A stretch of 64,000 bases of DNA from positions 52,086,970 to 52,150,969 of the forward strand of contig OX393579.1 in NCBI GenBank assembly GCA_947652605.1, read 5' to 3'. Under the pieces are notes generated by a model. The model was not told the origin of the DNA. It worked only from the letters and a program-made list of their open reading frames with translations, and ran no database searches. The DNA comes from Elmis aenea. Lineage: Eukaryota > Arthropoda > Insecta > Coleoptera > Elmidae. Positions 23,156 through 35,280 of the stretch are shown here, piece after piece. Every line of letters begins with the position of its first letter. Within the stretch, counting starts at the first letter, position 1. Position numbers and translations under genes: made by a program.

Positions 23156-25086
23156 CTACACTCAATTTGGTCACTGAACAAAGGTCTGTCGTATACTGAA
23201 GTGAAGGATAAATTGTTTTTAACGAAGCACAAATATTTAAAATGTATCACTCCAATAATTTAAAATTACTTTAATTTATGCTCACTCATTTTTTTTTTTT
23301 TTTTGAGGAAAACTGCTTAACTGATTTTAATTCAACATGTACTGATAATGTTTTATTACTCTGTCTTTTAAAATCGATTGCATTTGCTGATTGTAAATTT
23401 TCTGAACTTATCGAATCTTGTAATTTCTTTTTAAACAGCACTTTCTCATTTGATTGTTGTTCATGCAGCACTAAATGCTTCATTGCTATATGTAAATGAT
23501 ACCGACTAAGCTCAATTTATTGTAAGTATGTTGATTAAATACTAAACAGTACAGTTTTCAGTATTTATTTTTAAATAATCACGTATTATTAATTCCTCCA
23601 CGTACCAAAGTAATACAGAACATCATAAAACATCACCGCTCTGTACCTAACATCATTAAAATTTTATATTCAACGTATTTCACGTTACCCGAGCGACATT
23701 TTCGCTTGCACAAAATGCGTACAGGTTCAAATTTCCAGAAAAATTTAGCAAGAAAAATAAATTCGAGATACAAATTTCATATACTATGTAGCCCCGAGCC
23801 CAAAACAGTCCCTGTCACTGTAGTAGTAGCGTGTGCCGTGCATACACTTAGCAGGCGTTGGTTTCACAAGTCTCAGGAGCTTTGAGAGCCCGGAGAAAAC
23901 CCGGACCAGTTCCGGAAGCAATATTCATTAAGCAAAGGTGGGATAATTTAAATTAACCAATTTAATCTCATTTATAAATCAAAACAAATTTATACCAAGA
24001 TCCGGTGGTAAGGAAACAACCCAACACAATATCTTACAAACACAAAACCGATTATTAATAAACAAGTGAATAACGGGCCCACCTTTTTTCGGTATTCCGT
24101 GTTACTTTTTCGCGTTAGTTCACGGGAAATGTGCTCGCGAGAGCCCAACGGGCCGCGAGAGAAGAAATAACTTGAATGAAATAAAAAAGTTCAAAGAGGG
24201 ATGAGCGAAAAGAAATGTGATTTACACAAATGGTACATCACAGCATGAGAAGAACCTCAAATTGAATGAGATTTTCGTTAATACAATCTGATTCTTCGTA
24301 GCTACTTAGATAACGGGGGAAGCTTTATTTGTTTAGGAACAACATCGAGCTGAAAAAATACTAAACTCCGTGCATTCGTCAACCCATCAAGTACAAATTT
24401 TGTAAAACAACGCCGGATCTGCCGACTGGTAAAAGGCGAAGCGTCGAAACACGGTGTACAAAAATAAATTAAGCAATTTTGAACCGAACTTAGTATTAAG
24501 TAATAAAAAACAGTCGCTACATCAACCTGGAGTTTTAATAACGCCTTAATATAATTTTTAACGATTGTTTCTTATTGTTCATTAAATTTAGCATTAAAAA
24601 AACTGATTTTACAACTGATCTAAAAAAATGTTTTTTGTGTGACATGGCCATTAATTCAGGTTATTAAACGTGACATAATTTTAGTTACAGCAGAGTTTTT
24701 GAATAAAAAATAATGTCATAAAAATATTACAAAAATTATTAAAACGTTTTATTTACTATTTTTTAAAAAAAGCTAGCAAAAAAAAGAATTTTGGTTACCA
24801 TAAGACAGACTTAAATTGTTGCTGATGTTTTTAAAGAGATATATTCCAACAATCTTTTAAAAACTTTTACAAAACATCAAACACTTCTTCAACAAATTGA
24901 GTCGAATGGGAACTATTTTATTAAATGCAAGGAAAATTCAACCAAATAATATTTTAAAATTGGTAGTTGTCCACATTCATGCTCGACAGCTTTATAACTA
25001 TACATTTAAAGCAGGTTTTGCAGACCATAAATGCATGTTCCAAGCAAAAATATTCCTTACAAGTCGGCAAGAATATAATATATGCC
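23156..25086. other. Non-coding stretch with one Penelope-like scrap
   Basis: Mostly AT-rich, with moderately GC-rich sequence at 23790-24180. A motif at about 24410-24460 (GGCGAAGCGTCGAAACACGG) resembles the end of Penelope-like elements where hammerhead ribozymes lie, but the core is not canonical. Long mirrored poly-T/poly-A frames near 23280-23500 are low complexity. Confidence 0.35.
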
Positions 25087-25341
25087 ATACAAAGTGTCTC
25101 AGGTAACATTTCCAGCATAGGGATTAGGCTTGTTATAAGATATACAGGTTTGTCTAAATTAGATGAATTATTCCCAAGTATGAGAGGAGCTACAATTAGT
25201 TTTTAAAGGTGCAAAATTACCCGTGCTTCAGATGTTATAGCAAAAAATATGAAAATGTTGAATTTCTTTTTTCTCTCCCAACTTTTTTGTTTTATTAATT
25301 ACCTATATTAATTTTATTAGTATCGGGGACACCCTCTATAT
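25087..25341 (+). mobile_element. Short MITE, family X, full-length copy
   Basis: Begins TACAAAGTGTCTCAGGTAACATTTCCAGCAT and ends GGGGACACCCTCTATA, with internal blocks GTTATAAGATATACAGGTTTG, TATGAGAGGAGC and GTGCTTCAGATGTT. All recur in order in the 36057-37224 copy. TA borders the ends. At ~255 bp without coding capacity, it is a MITE of the TACAGGGTG terminal type. Confidence 0.75.
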
Positions 25342-25589
25342 TTTCATACATACATGAAGAGATGCGCAAGCTATAAAGGTCGAAACTATTTAAGGCAGTT
25401 GAGGTACATAGAGGGGCTAGCTGGACTTTCAAATTTTGGCAAGAACCACCTAATGAGATACTTAAAAGAAAATTGTGCCACTTATCTCACGGATAGATCG
25501 CGCCTGGCGAAAGGTTGATGAAATAATGATTAGTGCAAATACTTTCACATAGTGGACAAAACTTCAATACTTTATCGTAAGTATTCCTA

Positions 25590-26578
25590 TAAAGTAAGTC
25601 ATTGGATAAGCGAGTTCGTTATCCTTTGGTTTAAAAAGTCCAAATAGAACCCAATCGGGATTCGTAAAGAATATATGCTCGGTCCATTATTATTCGCAGG
25701 TGTTATGGATAGCGTAATTAAAGAAGTAAAAAAAATGCAAACTAGGTAGGTAGCTGGAAAAGGGAAAAAAATAAACATAACCGAGCTAATGTTCGAAGAC
25801 GCCATGGTCTTAGTCGCGGAAACAGAAAATAATAACAAAATCTAGAAACTCTAAACCAGGAATTGGAAAAATCAATATGAAAATAAACACAGAAAAAACA
25901 AAACTATCATCGTTACAACAGCGAACAAAGGGCATCATTACTTTAAATGGGCTTAGGCTGGAACAGATAGAAAGCTTTAAACAATATTTAGGAGTGATCA
26001 TAGAGAAAAACGGAGGAATGGACAAGAAAATAAGCGAAAGGACAGGCAGTGTGGGAAGAATATTTAACAGTTTAAGAACGGCATTTTTTGGAAATAGAGA
26101 AGTCTCAAAACGAACAAAAGTGGAAGTGGTAAAAAATATAGTAACTCCGGCGCTTTTATACGGAAGTGAAACGTGGACACTCACAAATGCAGCACAAATG
26201 AGATTTCCAAGAAAAATCCAAGGAAAAACCAAAAGATAGAATCCGAAACGAAACACATGAAGAACAATTAAAGATAAAATGAGTTGAAACAAAAATACAA
26301 GAAAGACAGCTGCGATGGTTGGGCCTTATTTAAAGAATGAATGAAGAAAGGTTAACCAGAAAAGCCTATGAAGCAAGATCACAGACAAAAAACAAAAGAG
26401 GTAGACCGAGAAAACCAGGCAAGACGAAGTTAAAAAAGGAGCAACGGATAGAAACATCAAATGGAAAGACATAAACAGGCTAGCACAAGACAAAAAAACA
26501 TGAAAAAAAGTCAGCACAACACAACTCAACAGTCCTACACCTAACAGTTGAAGGACTTATGGCTAAATAAATAAATAC
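25590..26578 (+). pseudogene. Non-LTR retrotransposon 3' end (RT palm to C-terminus)
   Basis: Recognisable blocks in order: LGPLLFAGVMDSVIKEVKKM (RT motif B region, ~25676), ITELMFEDAMVLVAET where the usual FADD is changed to FEDA, the frame from 25877 with MKINTEKTK, SFKQYLGVIIEKNGGMDKKI, TKVEVVKNIVTPALLYGSET and WTLTNAAQMRF, then RQLRWLGLI and TRKAYEARSQTKNKRGRPRK in shifted frames with stops. It ends ...VEGLMAK stop followed by an AAATAAATAAATA tail. It is 5'-truncated, frameshifted and catalytically dead. It belongs to the same broad group as the RT tail at 18107-20475. Confidence 0.88.
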
Positions 26579-28140
26579 ATGCAACTTAAATGTTCGAAAA
26601 TAGTTCTAGAAACTTCCAAGGACTACCGGTAGCTTTTCGCAGGGTTTTAGACAGTTATAATGACTTTAGGGCGTTATCAACACTGTTCCAAGTAAATTTA
26701 AGTTTAGTTGGTGAGTGAAACGCCAGTATAGCTTCAAAAAAAATTCAAAATTCGGCCCTAAAACACAAAATGGTTTCTGGTTTACAAATCATAGCAGCAA
26801 TTCGTGTTTTGTGATTTTGTCAAACTGGAACACTTGTTCGGAGTGGTTGATTAATGTCGCTCGGCATGCATCGGAAGTGGTTGTCAAAAAAGTCTGTTTA
26901 AGTAACATGTAAGCTTGTCATATTACATATTCCGTTTATAATAATGTCTAGATAGTAAGTGTAGTTGCGTTAAGCGTGTCTGCCTCTCATTTATCACAAC
27001 GAATGTCAGAGGTATACGCGGGTGTACGAACTTATTAATTAATTTTAAACAAATTACCGCTTTGGCATGTACGGCTTGCAGGTTTGCGAGCACAAAGTGT
27101 ATAATTTATGAGTTTTGAACGTACGAGGCCATGAATAGAACATGTCAGTTGATCGAATTCCAGAGTGGGGTTCGTTGTTAAATCCCCTTCCTTGTAAAAA
27201 GCCGACTAACTGGCCGGAACGCGGTTGACCTACGAATATAGAGGGCCCTAAATGCGTTAGTATCTGGGTTATTTAATTTTAGAAATATTCCCGACGCTCT
27301 CGGGCAATGAAACAAATTGTAAAATCTTTACGAACAAATTCGGCTACTTTACAACCCATAGCGAACACGCCTACGTAGTTAAAGTTTTAAAACTTGTTTA
27401 CGACATCTGATACTCCAGCAGGGTTTGGGGAAAGCTCTTCGGCATAATGTCAAGGTTGTCAAAACACGACCTAATACTATCATTTCCCAAATTGCTTCCA
27501 TATTTTTTACTCGGAAGTAATGGCGTAATTAATGAGCTCTAAAATAATAAACTTTTACGATTTGTGAAACGAATTTTCCGATTCATTAACCAATGCGTCG
27601 TACTAAATGCTTAATTTTCCACGAAAATCTTACAAAAAATAGGAGAGCTTCACCACTTATATTAGAAAATTAAGCACCGTGTTGCCTACATAACATTCAA
27701 ACTAAAAATAGCTTTCGGGCGCAACGCTGTTTTTAATTCAGTGTTACTTCGTTTACCTTTTAAATGAATAACATGGAACAAATACTGACGCATCATTTAC
27801 TAAAAGTTGAACACTTCAAAAGGGCTAAGTTATGAGGACTTCAACTTCTGTGAAACAAATTAACGTTAAAATATTACGGCTATAACTTGGAGTGTTCAAC
27901 TTTTGTCAGTGTATGGATTTTGTGAATCAATTTGATATTGTTTATAAATTTGTACGTCATAAATAGGACCCGCTACTTGTAAAATATGTCCTAATAGAAA
28001 AGAATGACAAGGATACAACTACAACAAAGGCGATGACAACAGGAACCCAAAATCTTGTGACGGTTGGGATTGGTAGTTAAAAACCAACCACCGAGAAATG
28101 TTTAGCCGGTCGAAAAATAAAAGAGTTTGTTGTTAAAATT
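26579..28140. other. Non-coding stretch, nothing recognised
   Basis: Several GC-balanced segments (26820-27300, 27400-27560) were read in all frames without finding an exon or transposon remnant. Confidence 0.4.
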
Positions 28141-28156
28141 TTTGTGTTTTATTTGT

Positions 28157-28158
28157 GT

Positions 28159-28234
<76 letters not shown>

Positions 28235-29045
28235 TAATTTATTTAGCGATTTGCTAATTATTTTTTACATTTTATTACATGTACATATATATATATATAT
28301 AAAATTTAAAACTTTTCCTTAATATGACTACTCAGCTTACGTCTAAACCTTACAATATTAGTTTCACTTTTAAGTTCACTTGATAAATCATTGTAAAATT
28401 TCAGTCCTTTATAAAAAAGAGAATTTTGTGTGTAATTTCGTGTCCTGAATGGCAATTTAAAGTCTTTACAGTTTCTAGTCGGATAGTTATGAACATCAGA
28501 GTTTTGGGTTATATATTTTAACAAAGAATTTGGAAGCAGGTTATTTATAATCTTAAAAATGAAAATAATCGTATTAAAAATGATCCGTTGTTTAATACTA
28601 AGCCACTGTAAAGTATCCAGCATCAGAGTAATTTTGGTGTATCTAGAACAGTGTAAAATAATTCTCATAGCCCTATTTTGCAACTTTTGAAGCCGGTCTA
28701 AATCATTAGTGTTTGCCAGAAATAAAATACTAGAGCAGTATTCGAAATGGGGTGCTATGATACTTTTGTATATTAAAATTTTAGTAAGGACTGGAAGTTT
28801 ACTGCTTAATCTACCAAGAAAACCTATTTTTTTAGAAACCTTTTTAACTATATAATTAGTATTACTTTTAAAATCAAGCTTATCGTCTATTATTACACCC
28901 AAGTATTTAATTTCATTAACTCTATTTAATACTACACCATCTAATTCTAATTGCTGATTACACACATTCTTATTGTTGTTTATCACCAAGTAGTTTGTTT
29001 TGTCGACATTTATTTTTTGTTTAATGTGTAATAATTGCTCTAGAC
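28157..29045 (-). pseudogene. CR1/L2-like LINE fragment, RT thumb and C-terminal domain
   Basis: The minus-strand open frame ends at 28306. It contains KINVDKTNYLVINN, LNRVNEIKYLGVIIDDKLDF, VKKVSKKIGFLGRLSSKLP, YKSIIAPHFEYCSSILF, RLQKLQNRAMRIIL, LQWLSIKQRIIFNTIIFIFK and HNYPTRN. This is the region downstream of the RT active site in CR1/L2-group elements; the palm with FADD is absent, so the copy is 5'-truncated. The open frame continues to 29136 but similarity stops near 29045. On the minus strand the stop is followed by GCTAAATAAATTACATT and the ATT repeat. The LINE at 45557-47205 is a relative. Confidence 0.88.
28161..28233. repeat. (TAA)n microsatellite at a LINE 3' tail
   Basis: About 24 uninterrupted TAA units. 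It lies immediately downstream, on the minus strand, of the LINE reading frame and its short 3' UTR, so it is probably the LINE's own 3' tail repeat. A short (AT)n run at about 28287-28300 precedes it. Confidence 0.95.
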
Positions 29046-29145
29046 CAGGCCCTATGCAACCTGCGGCCCCTCTAACATGTATTAGCTGTATGTTAACAGC
29101 ATTGCTGTTTTTAAAGAGTATAACATTAACTGCCATTACATGTCA

Positions 29146-29790
29146 GAAAGCGCTAAAAAAATATGAGAAATTAACAGGTGATTTAAGAAGGGAAAGAAGG
29201 ATGAAAATGAAAAAGAGAACTTAAAGGGACAACAAGATCCCACAACAATAGCAAGCTATGAAATTTTTAATATTTCAGCTAAACATCTGAAACCATTCTT
29301 TGATTGTAGTTTAGTAAAATAATGTATTAAAATGGCTGAGAATGTTATTTGCACTGAAAAAAGGCTTTTATCTAATATTATTTTATTTAGATTTACTGTG
29401 GCAAGATGAATTGATGAAATGGCAGAAAACGTAAGATTAACTCTTAAATATACTGCCAAAAGCTTTATATCTTATACTCTTTGTCTTGATGGATCAACGG
29501 ATGCATCTAATACTGCTCAACTTTTTTTTTGTGGAGTAGATATAAATGTTACTAAATAATTATTAGATTTGGAAAGGGTGAAAGGATCTACCACAGCTGA
29601 GAATCTCTATTTTGTATTAAAAACTGATTTAGATATAAAAAATTAAAAAATCTGTTCGAAATAACTTCGCTTCTGACTAAAGAATGTAAAACCAATTTTT
29701 TTTTATGGAATTCTTTGTATGTCACAGCATTGGTCATCTTCAAAAATTTATACGCGAAAAAAAAACAGTTTCAAATTTTCTCCGGAAGCT
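29146..29790 (+). pseudogene. Degenerate hAT transposase (GTF2IRD2/ZBED5-like)
   Basis: Plus-strand pieces read ALKKYEKLTGDLRRERRMKM, then IASYEIFNISAKHLKPFFDC, IKMAENVICTEKRLLSNI, IDEMAENVRLTLKYTAKSF, YTLCLDGSTDASNTAQLFF and LERVKGSTTAENLYFVL. The order matches hAT transposases of the vertebrate-domesticated GTF2IRD2/ZBED5 type: recruitment of R-I-M-, the LDESTDISDTAQL block containing the first catalytic Asp, and the G-TTG-D segment. Several stops (for example before LLDLERVKG) and frame changes show it is dead. Its C-terminus was not traced beyond about 29790. Confidence 0.8.
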
Positions 29791-29905
29791 TCAAACAAGA
29801 ATCTTCATATCCATTAGAAAGTGGTGCGACACGTAACGATTTCATAAAATTTGCAATTGCCCTTCTGGCTTAAAGGGTTGCGCAGGCCTGCTCTAGTCCC
29901 TAGCC

Positions 29906-30176
29906 CAGTGTTTCTCAACGTGGAGCGTAGGCCCCACAGTGGGGCAATTTGAATGTTTTGGGGGGCAAATATTATATATAGTGTAATATATAATTTATAA
30001 CCACTGAAGAAAGTCAGATTAAAAACAATTTTAGCTATGTTCTTTTTTATTTGAAGTATCCATTTGCATCTTCCTTTTTCGGGATTTGTTTAACTAGGTA
30101 TTATGCTAGAAGGGGCATTAAAATCTTTTGTAGGGGCTGAGATGGGCCGTGATTTAAAAAAGGTTGGGAAACACTG
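29906..30176. mobile_element. hAT MITE, CAGTGTTTCTCAAC ends, 8-bp duplication
   Basis: Left end CAGTGTTTCTCAACGTGGAG and right end AAGGTTGGGAAACACTG form the usual Charlie-type TIR. The flanks CCCTAGCC (29898-29905) and CCCTAGAC (30177-30184) match at 7 of 8 positions. The internal GTAGGCCCCACAGTGGGGCA and GTAGGGGCTGAGATGGGCCG segments are also typical. It has no coding region. It lies just downstream of the hAT transposase remnant but need not derive from it. Confidence 0.88.
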
Positions 30177-30184
30177 CCCTAGAC

Positions 30185-31743
30185 CCATGCACTACATAAA
30201 ATAACATTTAAAGGCCCTTTTCCCTTATCTATGCATTTTTTTAGGAAAAACAATATGAAATTAAAAAAAGCAATTCATGGAAATTTATAATAATTGGCAC
30301 AATTAATGGATTGATAACCCAAGAGACGTTTTGTTAACAAATAATTTAGAATCTTATTACCTTTCTCGGTAGATTTTTATAAGAGTACTTCTTCAATACG
30401 TATTAAATTTACTGTTGTATAATAAATTGGAAACATATTTACGAAAACCCAACAAGTTGTAAGAGAGTCAACGACATTTGTATACGTATAACTTGCTACA
30501 ATGGAAAAGTTGGGAACTTGTGAAAAACCGTGAAAATTTATGTGAAAACTCCAATGATGCAGATTAGAGATTTAGTAGAATTAGATTAAAACTAAATACC
30601 ACATAATGACACAAAATAATGTACGTTTTGTAACCGAATCACAGAGCCATTAATTATCCACTTTAAACTTTTATATAACGCATCAGTGTTTTAAAATGTT
30701 CTTTTGTTTTATGTTTCGGGAAACTCACAAAATGCAGGCTTTGATGAGAATCCACAGTATGTATTTTTTGTTGCACTGTGTTGTATATGATATACGACAC
30801 CCCATTTGGATTTATCAATTGAATCGGATCATTCGAATGCAGTCATTTTTAAAATTTTAACTTTTGTGCTTTGACGTAAAATGAATGATCATCCTACACA
30901 ACAGAAACTAATTGTGGAACAAGTTATATTAATGCGTATTGATCTACCTATCTGAAAAATAACCATTTTATTGCATTTCTGCCTTTTTAATTGTGTTTGC
31001 AGCAGAATATTCCCGATGCAGTCATGGGATATTCTGAAACATTTGATTTTTGTTACAAAATAGCTGCTTACTTTTTAAATTTGGTTTTCTAACAAGAATT
31101 ATTTCAACTAGGTACTTATTAGGTGCATTATTAAGTGCCATCTTTTAAACGTATTTTTTTTTTGGTTCAATAAATATTAAAAAAGTTATATCAAAAAACA
31201 AATTTTGCGTTTCAACGTGCCCCACCTTACCCTCCTCATGACTTTACTTATTACTTAAGTATTTTATGAATATAATTGGTAATAGAAAAATACTTGAATT
31301 AACTTTTAATGAAATACATTCTAAAATTACTCCTCTCATGTAATTTGCACATTTATTTTCTTAAATTACAGTATTATCAAACATTAATTCAGTAAAACAC
31401 ATGGGATAAAAATCAACGCAAGTCCGTAGTTTTTATAAACTATTAATTTTGAATACTTTGTTAGTTTTTAACAATAAGTGTTTAAACGGTACGGAATATG
31501 CTATATATCTCAGTAAATATCCGCTTTAGAGAAAAATATAAGACAAAATTTAAATTCTATTTTTTCGAATGACAAAAACGCAATGGAAAACAATTGAATT
31601 TGTTTAAATGACAAGATAGGTACCCCTTATCATACTCATTTGATAGAGTATTTTTTTCAATGATGCAAAACTTTAGTACCCTTACTTAAAACCCTTTCAC
31701 TGTCGGGTAATTTTTGTATGCACAGGCCGTCTGTCGGGTTTTT
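30185..31743. other. Non-coding stretch, nothing recognised
   Basis: Very AT-rich sequence without supportable features. Confidence 0.45.
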
Positions 31744-33337
31744 GTTTTTAAAAGTGGATGCGTCGGGTTAAAAATTAAGCTAATTTTAAGACAAATTATT
31801 TATTATCTTTGTTATTAGGGTAGTTACAAAAAAGTTTTTACCACAAAAGTTGTTGGAGTTTATTAGCTATATAACTTACAATTATTTTTAAATGCACAGA
31901 GTATTTAGTTTTTGAGAATCGATATTGCAACTTTACTATTTCAAATAGAATACTGTATATTTTAACGTTTTCTTGTAGATAAATTAATTGCTTTTAAAAA
32001 ATATTAAGCATGTTTTTGTCCTAAGTTAATATCTCCAGAGTTATTAGTCTGGTGGTTGCATGGGGTCAAAAATTAAGCTAATTTAAAGAAAAATTATTTA
32101 TTCTCTATTATTAGGGTAGTTACAAAAAAGTTTTCTTCTACAAAAACTGTTGGAAATCATGCTACGTAATCTAATTATACATTTGTCAAATCTTCATAAA
32201 ATAAATTGCATAAAACTTTTCTACAAATCACGGTAGCTTTGAAAGCCCAACGACAACTTTTTTTCGATTATCTTCTGTTTTGTCTTTGACCGTATGAATT
32301 TTTATTTTTTTTTGTAATTAATTATTGGGAAGTATGTGATTTTTTTAATAATTTACATCTGATGGGCAGCCAATAACACATGCTTTGATTACCAACACTT
32401 TATGACGATATTTGCTATATAAATTCATATACAGAGTAACCCAGATAACATTTTCAGTATGGATCTCGCTCATTACAAGAGATACAGGTTTGCTTAAATA
32501 AGATGAATTATTCTTTAGTATGAGAGAAGCTATAATCTATTTTATAGAACTGTTTTGTAATTCGATAGTCTTAGTAGCAAATTTGTTATCATATAATTTT
32601 GAAGAGATTTACAACTAATGAAAATTTTGACGTGATGAGCTGCTACATTTTTTTGCCATAGAAACAGTGTAAAAAGGGATAGGTTTTATTCTTGGATGTT
32701 TTGGATTTTTGGTAGATTTCTCAGCGGAATCATATTCTTTTAAATTTATTTTCATATTTCTGTAATTACTCGCAATATGTGGCCTTCTCTCGGGATGTGT
32801 ATTTATTTACAAAACGAACATCCTATGCGAACTGTTCATTATGTCCTGAGAAATATTAACTTTAGACATAGGATATACTAAATATTTTTTATCAGCAAAT
32901 AATGTATCTACAAGAAAACGTAAAAATAGTTATACAGGGTAGAGCGTGTTCCATTTGAAATAGTAAAGTTGCATATTGATTCTCGAAAACTAAATAACCT
33001 GTGCATTTAAAAATAATTGTAGGTTATATAGCTAATAAATTCCAATCAATAACTTTTGTGGTAAAAGCTTCTTTGTAACTACCGTAATAACAGAGATAAC
33101 AAATAATGTCTTAAAATTAGCTTAATTTTTGACCCTACGCATCCACCAGAATAATAACTCTGGAAATATTAACTTAAGACAAAAACATGCTTAATATTTT
33201 TTAAAGGCAATTCATTTATCTACAAGAAAACGTAAAAATATACAGGGCGTTCAATTTGAAACAGTAAAGTTGCATATTGATTCTCGAAAACTAAATACTC
33301 TGTGCATGTTCCATACCTTTTGGACACACTGTATATA
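31744..33337. repeat. Head-to-head arrays of a ~300-bp unit
   Basis: On the left, AAAAATTAAGCTAATTT recurs at 31770 and 32068 (period 298) with TTAGGGTAGTTACAAAAAAG after each. On the right the same unit lies in reverse orientation, with AGTAAAGTTGCATATTGAT recurring at 32962 and 33263 (period 301). Blocks ACGTTTTCTTGTAGATAAA, AAAATATTAAGCATGTTTTTG and TTAATATCTCCAGAGTTATTA align between arms. Each unit end resembles TACAGGGYG or CACACTGTATA. The whole forms an inverted repeat around a centre near 32500 that includes a family X MITE fragment. Non-coding. Confidence 0.8.
32428..32560 (+). repeat. Family X MITE, 5' part
   Basis: ATACAGAGTAACCCAGATAAC, TTTCAGTATGGATCTCGCTC and TACAAGAGATACAGGTTTGC match the family X copies at 25087 and 36057. 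The 3' half was not found. Confidence 0.65.
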
Positions 33338-34966
33338 TTACATTACCTCATTTAAAATGTGTTTTAACCCCCTTAAAAAATTTGCCCCCCATCAGGATAT
33401 TCTGTGGGTTCTTTTTTGATTATATTAGCGACTCAAGAAGTTTTAAGTTTGAGAAACGCCGCCTAACGCGTTATAAGAATTTTCAACAATCGAACAAAAA
33501 TTTGCCAATAAGTTTCAGCAAACTGTGCAAGATAATGACACAAGCTTGCTATGAGCGTTTCGCGGATTTGCCATGAAACCGATCAACGACTTAAAGCTCG
33601 CTAATGAACTGTGAACGCGATAGCTGCGAGTATTTCCGTCTTCGTCCATTATCCACGGCCGTATAGACTTATCCTACTCATACCGGCGTTTGTCACCCGT
33701 TTTTATCCTTATCTCAAACCCGTACGCATCCGGTTTGAGTAGCGTATCTCCCCGAACTGCAGCGGAAACTAGCAGGTGAGATACGCGTTGGGATAATCTA
33801 AGCTTTTATATCTGAAGCATTATCAGATATCCCATTGCGTATTAAGTTGAAGTTAGCTAACAGAGTGTAAATTTACTCGTGTTATTATAGATAATGTGTT
33901 TAAATAGAGCTTAGGAGAGGTACGACTAGCTTCACAATGTTCAACATTATAAGTTATTGTACATGTATGTATATCGTATTAAGTAAACGGGAGATGATTT
34001 GTGTTTGATAAGGCTTTTTGAGTAATTAGGACAGTACACTTGAAGCTTAAATCAACTCCTCCTGAGTTGAAAGGTGATAATTTTATTACATTCAAAACCC
34101 TGCTACATAAACGTATTTGCTTGGAATCTTATTATAATTTTTACATAAGTGTCTGGGTGGGTGGTTTTGTTTTAAATTATCTAATGATAATTCTTTAGTT
34201 ACCTACTCCTAAGTATAATTTTCGAAAATAATGAGCAACGTGGCCTTTTCACTAATCTTTTATCTATTAACCTCATTTTAATTAATGGAATATTATAGAC
34301 GACAGTCCTAAACAAACATCCTTTTTCCTGCTTCCGTGCAGTATACTCTTAACCTACATTTTTATATAAAAGCCCATTTTTCGCAAGATAATGCACTTAC
34401 GTGTCTGTTGTTACATTAAATCTAATAAACAAAGAATGAAATGTATTGTATAGCGAGAAAATTGCCTAACCTAAAGTTATTTATAGCCGAATGCGTGTCG
34501 ACATAATTAATAGTTGTCTATTTGAGGTATTGTTATATTGATTCGTAGTTGTCAATAATATTGATTTAACTAACGCACTGTAATTGTAAAATTACCGTAT
34601 TAGGTTGAGGACAACCTGACCTACTTAATGCAAACATGTTTGGTGACCCGCCTTCATTGTATCAAATTATTTATAAGGGAGAGAAGGTAATGGGGTGCCG
34701 GATACCCATGCACTGGGTGCTGTATTATGAACAAGTATACCTAATTTGTTTGGTGTTATACAGGCGAGTGATTAATAATTTCCAAGGCATATCCATTTCC
34801 AAATACACAAACACAAACGATCCTGCGGTTTATTATGTTATGTACACAAGATTAAAGACATGAAAATAATAAACGTGAATTGGGTTAGTGGAGAAAAACA
34901 CATAAGGAACGTTACGTTGACATTATAACGAAAAAATTGCGTCAAATTTGGAGTTTTGGTGACATA
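33338..34966. other. Non-coding stretch, nothing recognised
   Basis: A GC-balanced section at about 33570-33800 was read on both strands for exons without success. Confidence 0.4.
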
Positions 34967-35280
34967 CGAGGGTTGTTCGTTAAGTTCGTGCAAAAATGAA
35001 GAAAACAAAAGGTTCTTGGGACCAAAATTTTTTATTTTTCGACCTAGTCTCCTTTGAAGTCTATACACTAAGTCCATCCATGGTCGAGGTTTTTTATCCC
35101 GTCCATAACGTATGATTTGTCCAACTCCTGAACCAAGGCAGTTGTTTGGCAGTCACCTCATCGTTTGATGAAAATCTCTACCAGCGATTTTTTCACGTTT
35201 CGAAACAGATGGTAATCCGAGGGAGCCAAATCTGGTGAGCACGGGAGATGTGAAAGGACTTCGTACTCACCATTTGTGCA
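34967..35280 (-). pseudogene. Mariner element remnant: transposase C-terminus plus TIR
   Basis: The plus-strand left end CGAGGGTTGTTCGTTAAGTTC, preceded by TA, is a mariner-type TIR. On the minus strand, entering at ~35280, the frame reads EYEVLSHLPCSPDLAPSDYH then LFRNVKKSLVEIF, a stop, LDKSYVMDGIKNLDHGW and CIDFKGD-stop-VEK. The SPDLAPSDYHLF block surrounds the third catalytic Asp of mariner DD34D transposases, and the tail matches the W-KCI-L-GDYVEK end. The N-terminal two thirds and the other TIR are missing. Confidence 0.85.

Noticed and set aside
23278..23499. Overlapping frames on both strands with poly-F and poly-K ends
   Set aside because: Low-complexity T-run and its complement; no family resemblance.
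25810..26292. 160-residue hydrophobic frame on the minus strand
   Set aside because: Antisense shadow of the plus-strand reverse-transcriptase fragment, which has clear motifs.
26326..26529. 67-residue minus-strand frame
   Set aside because: Antisense of the LINE C-terminal tail (GRPRK region).
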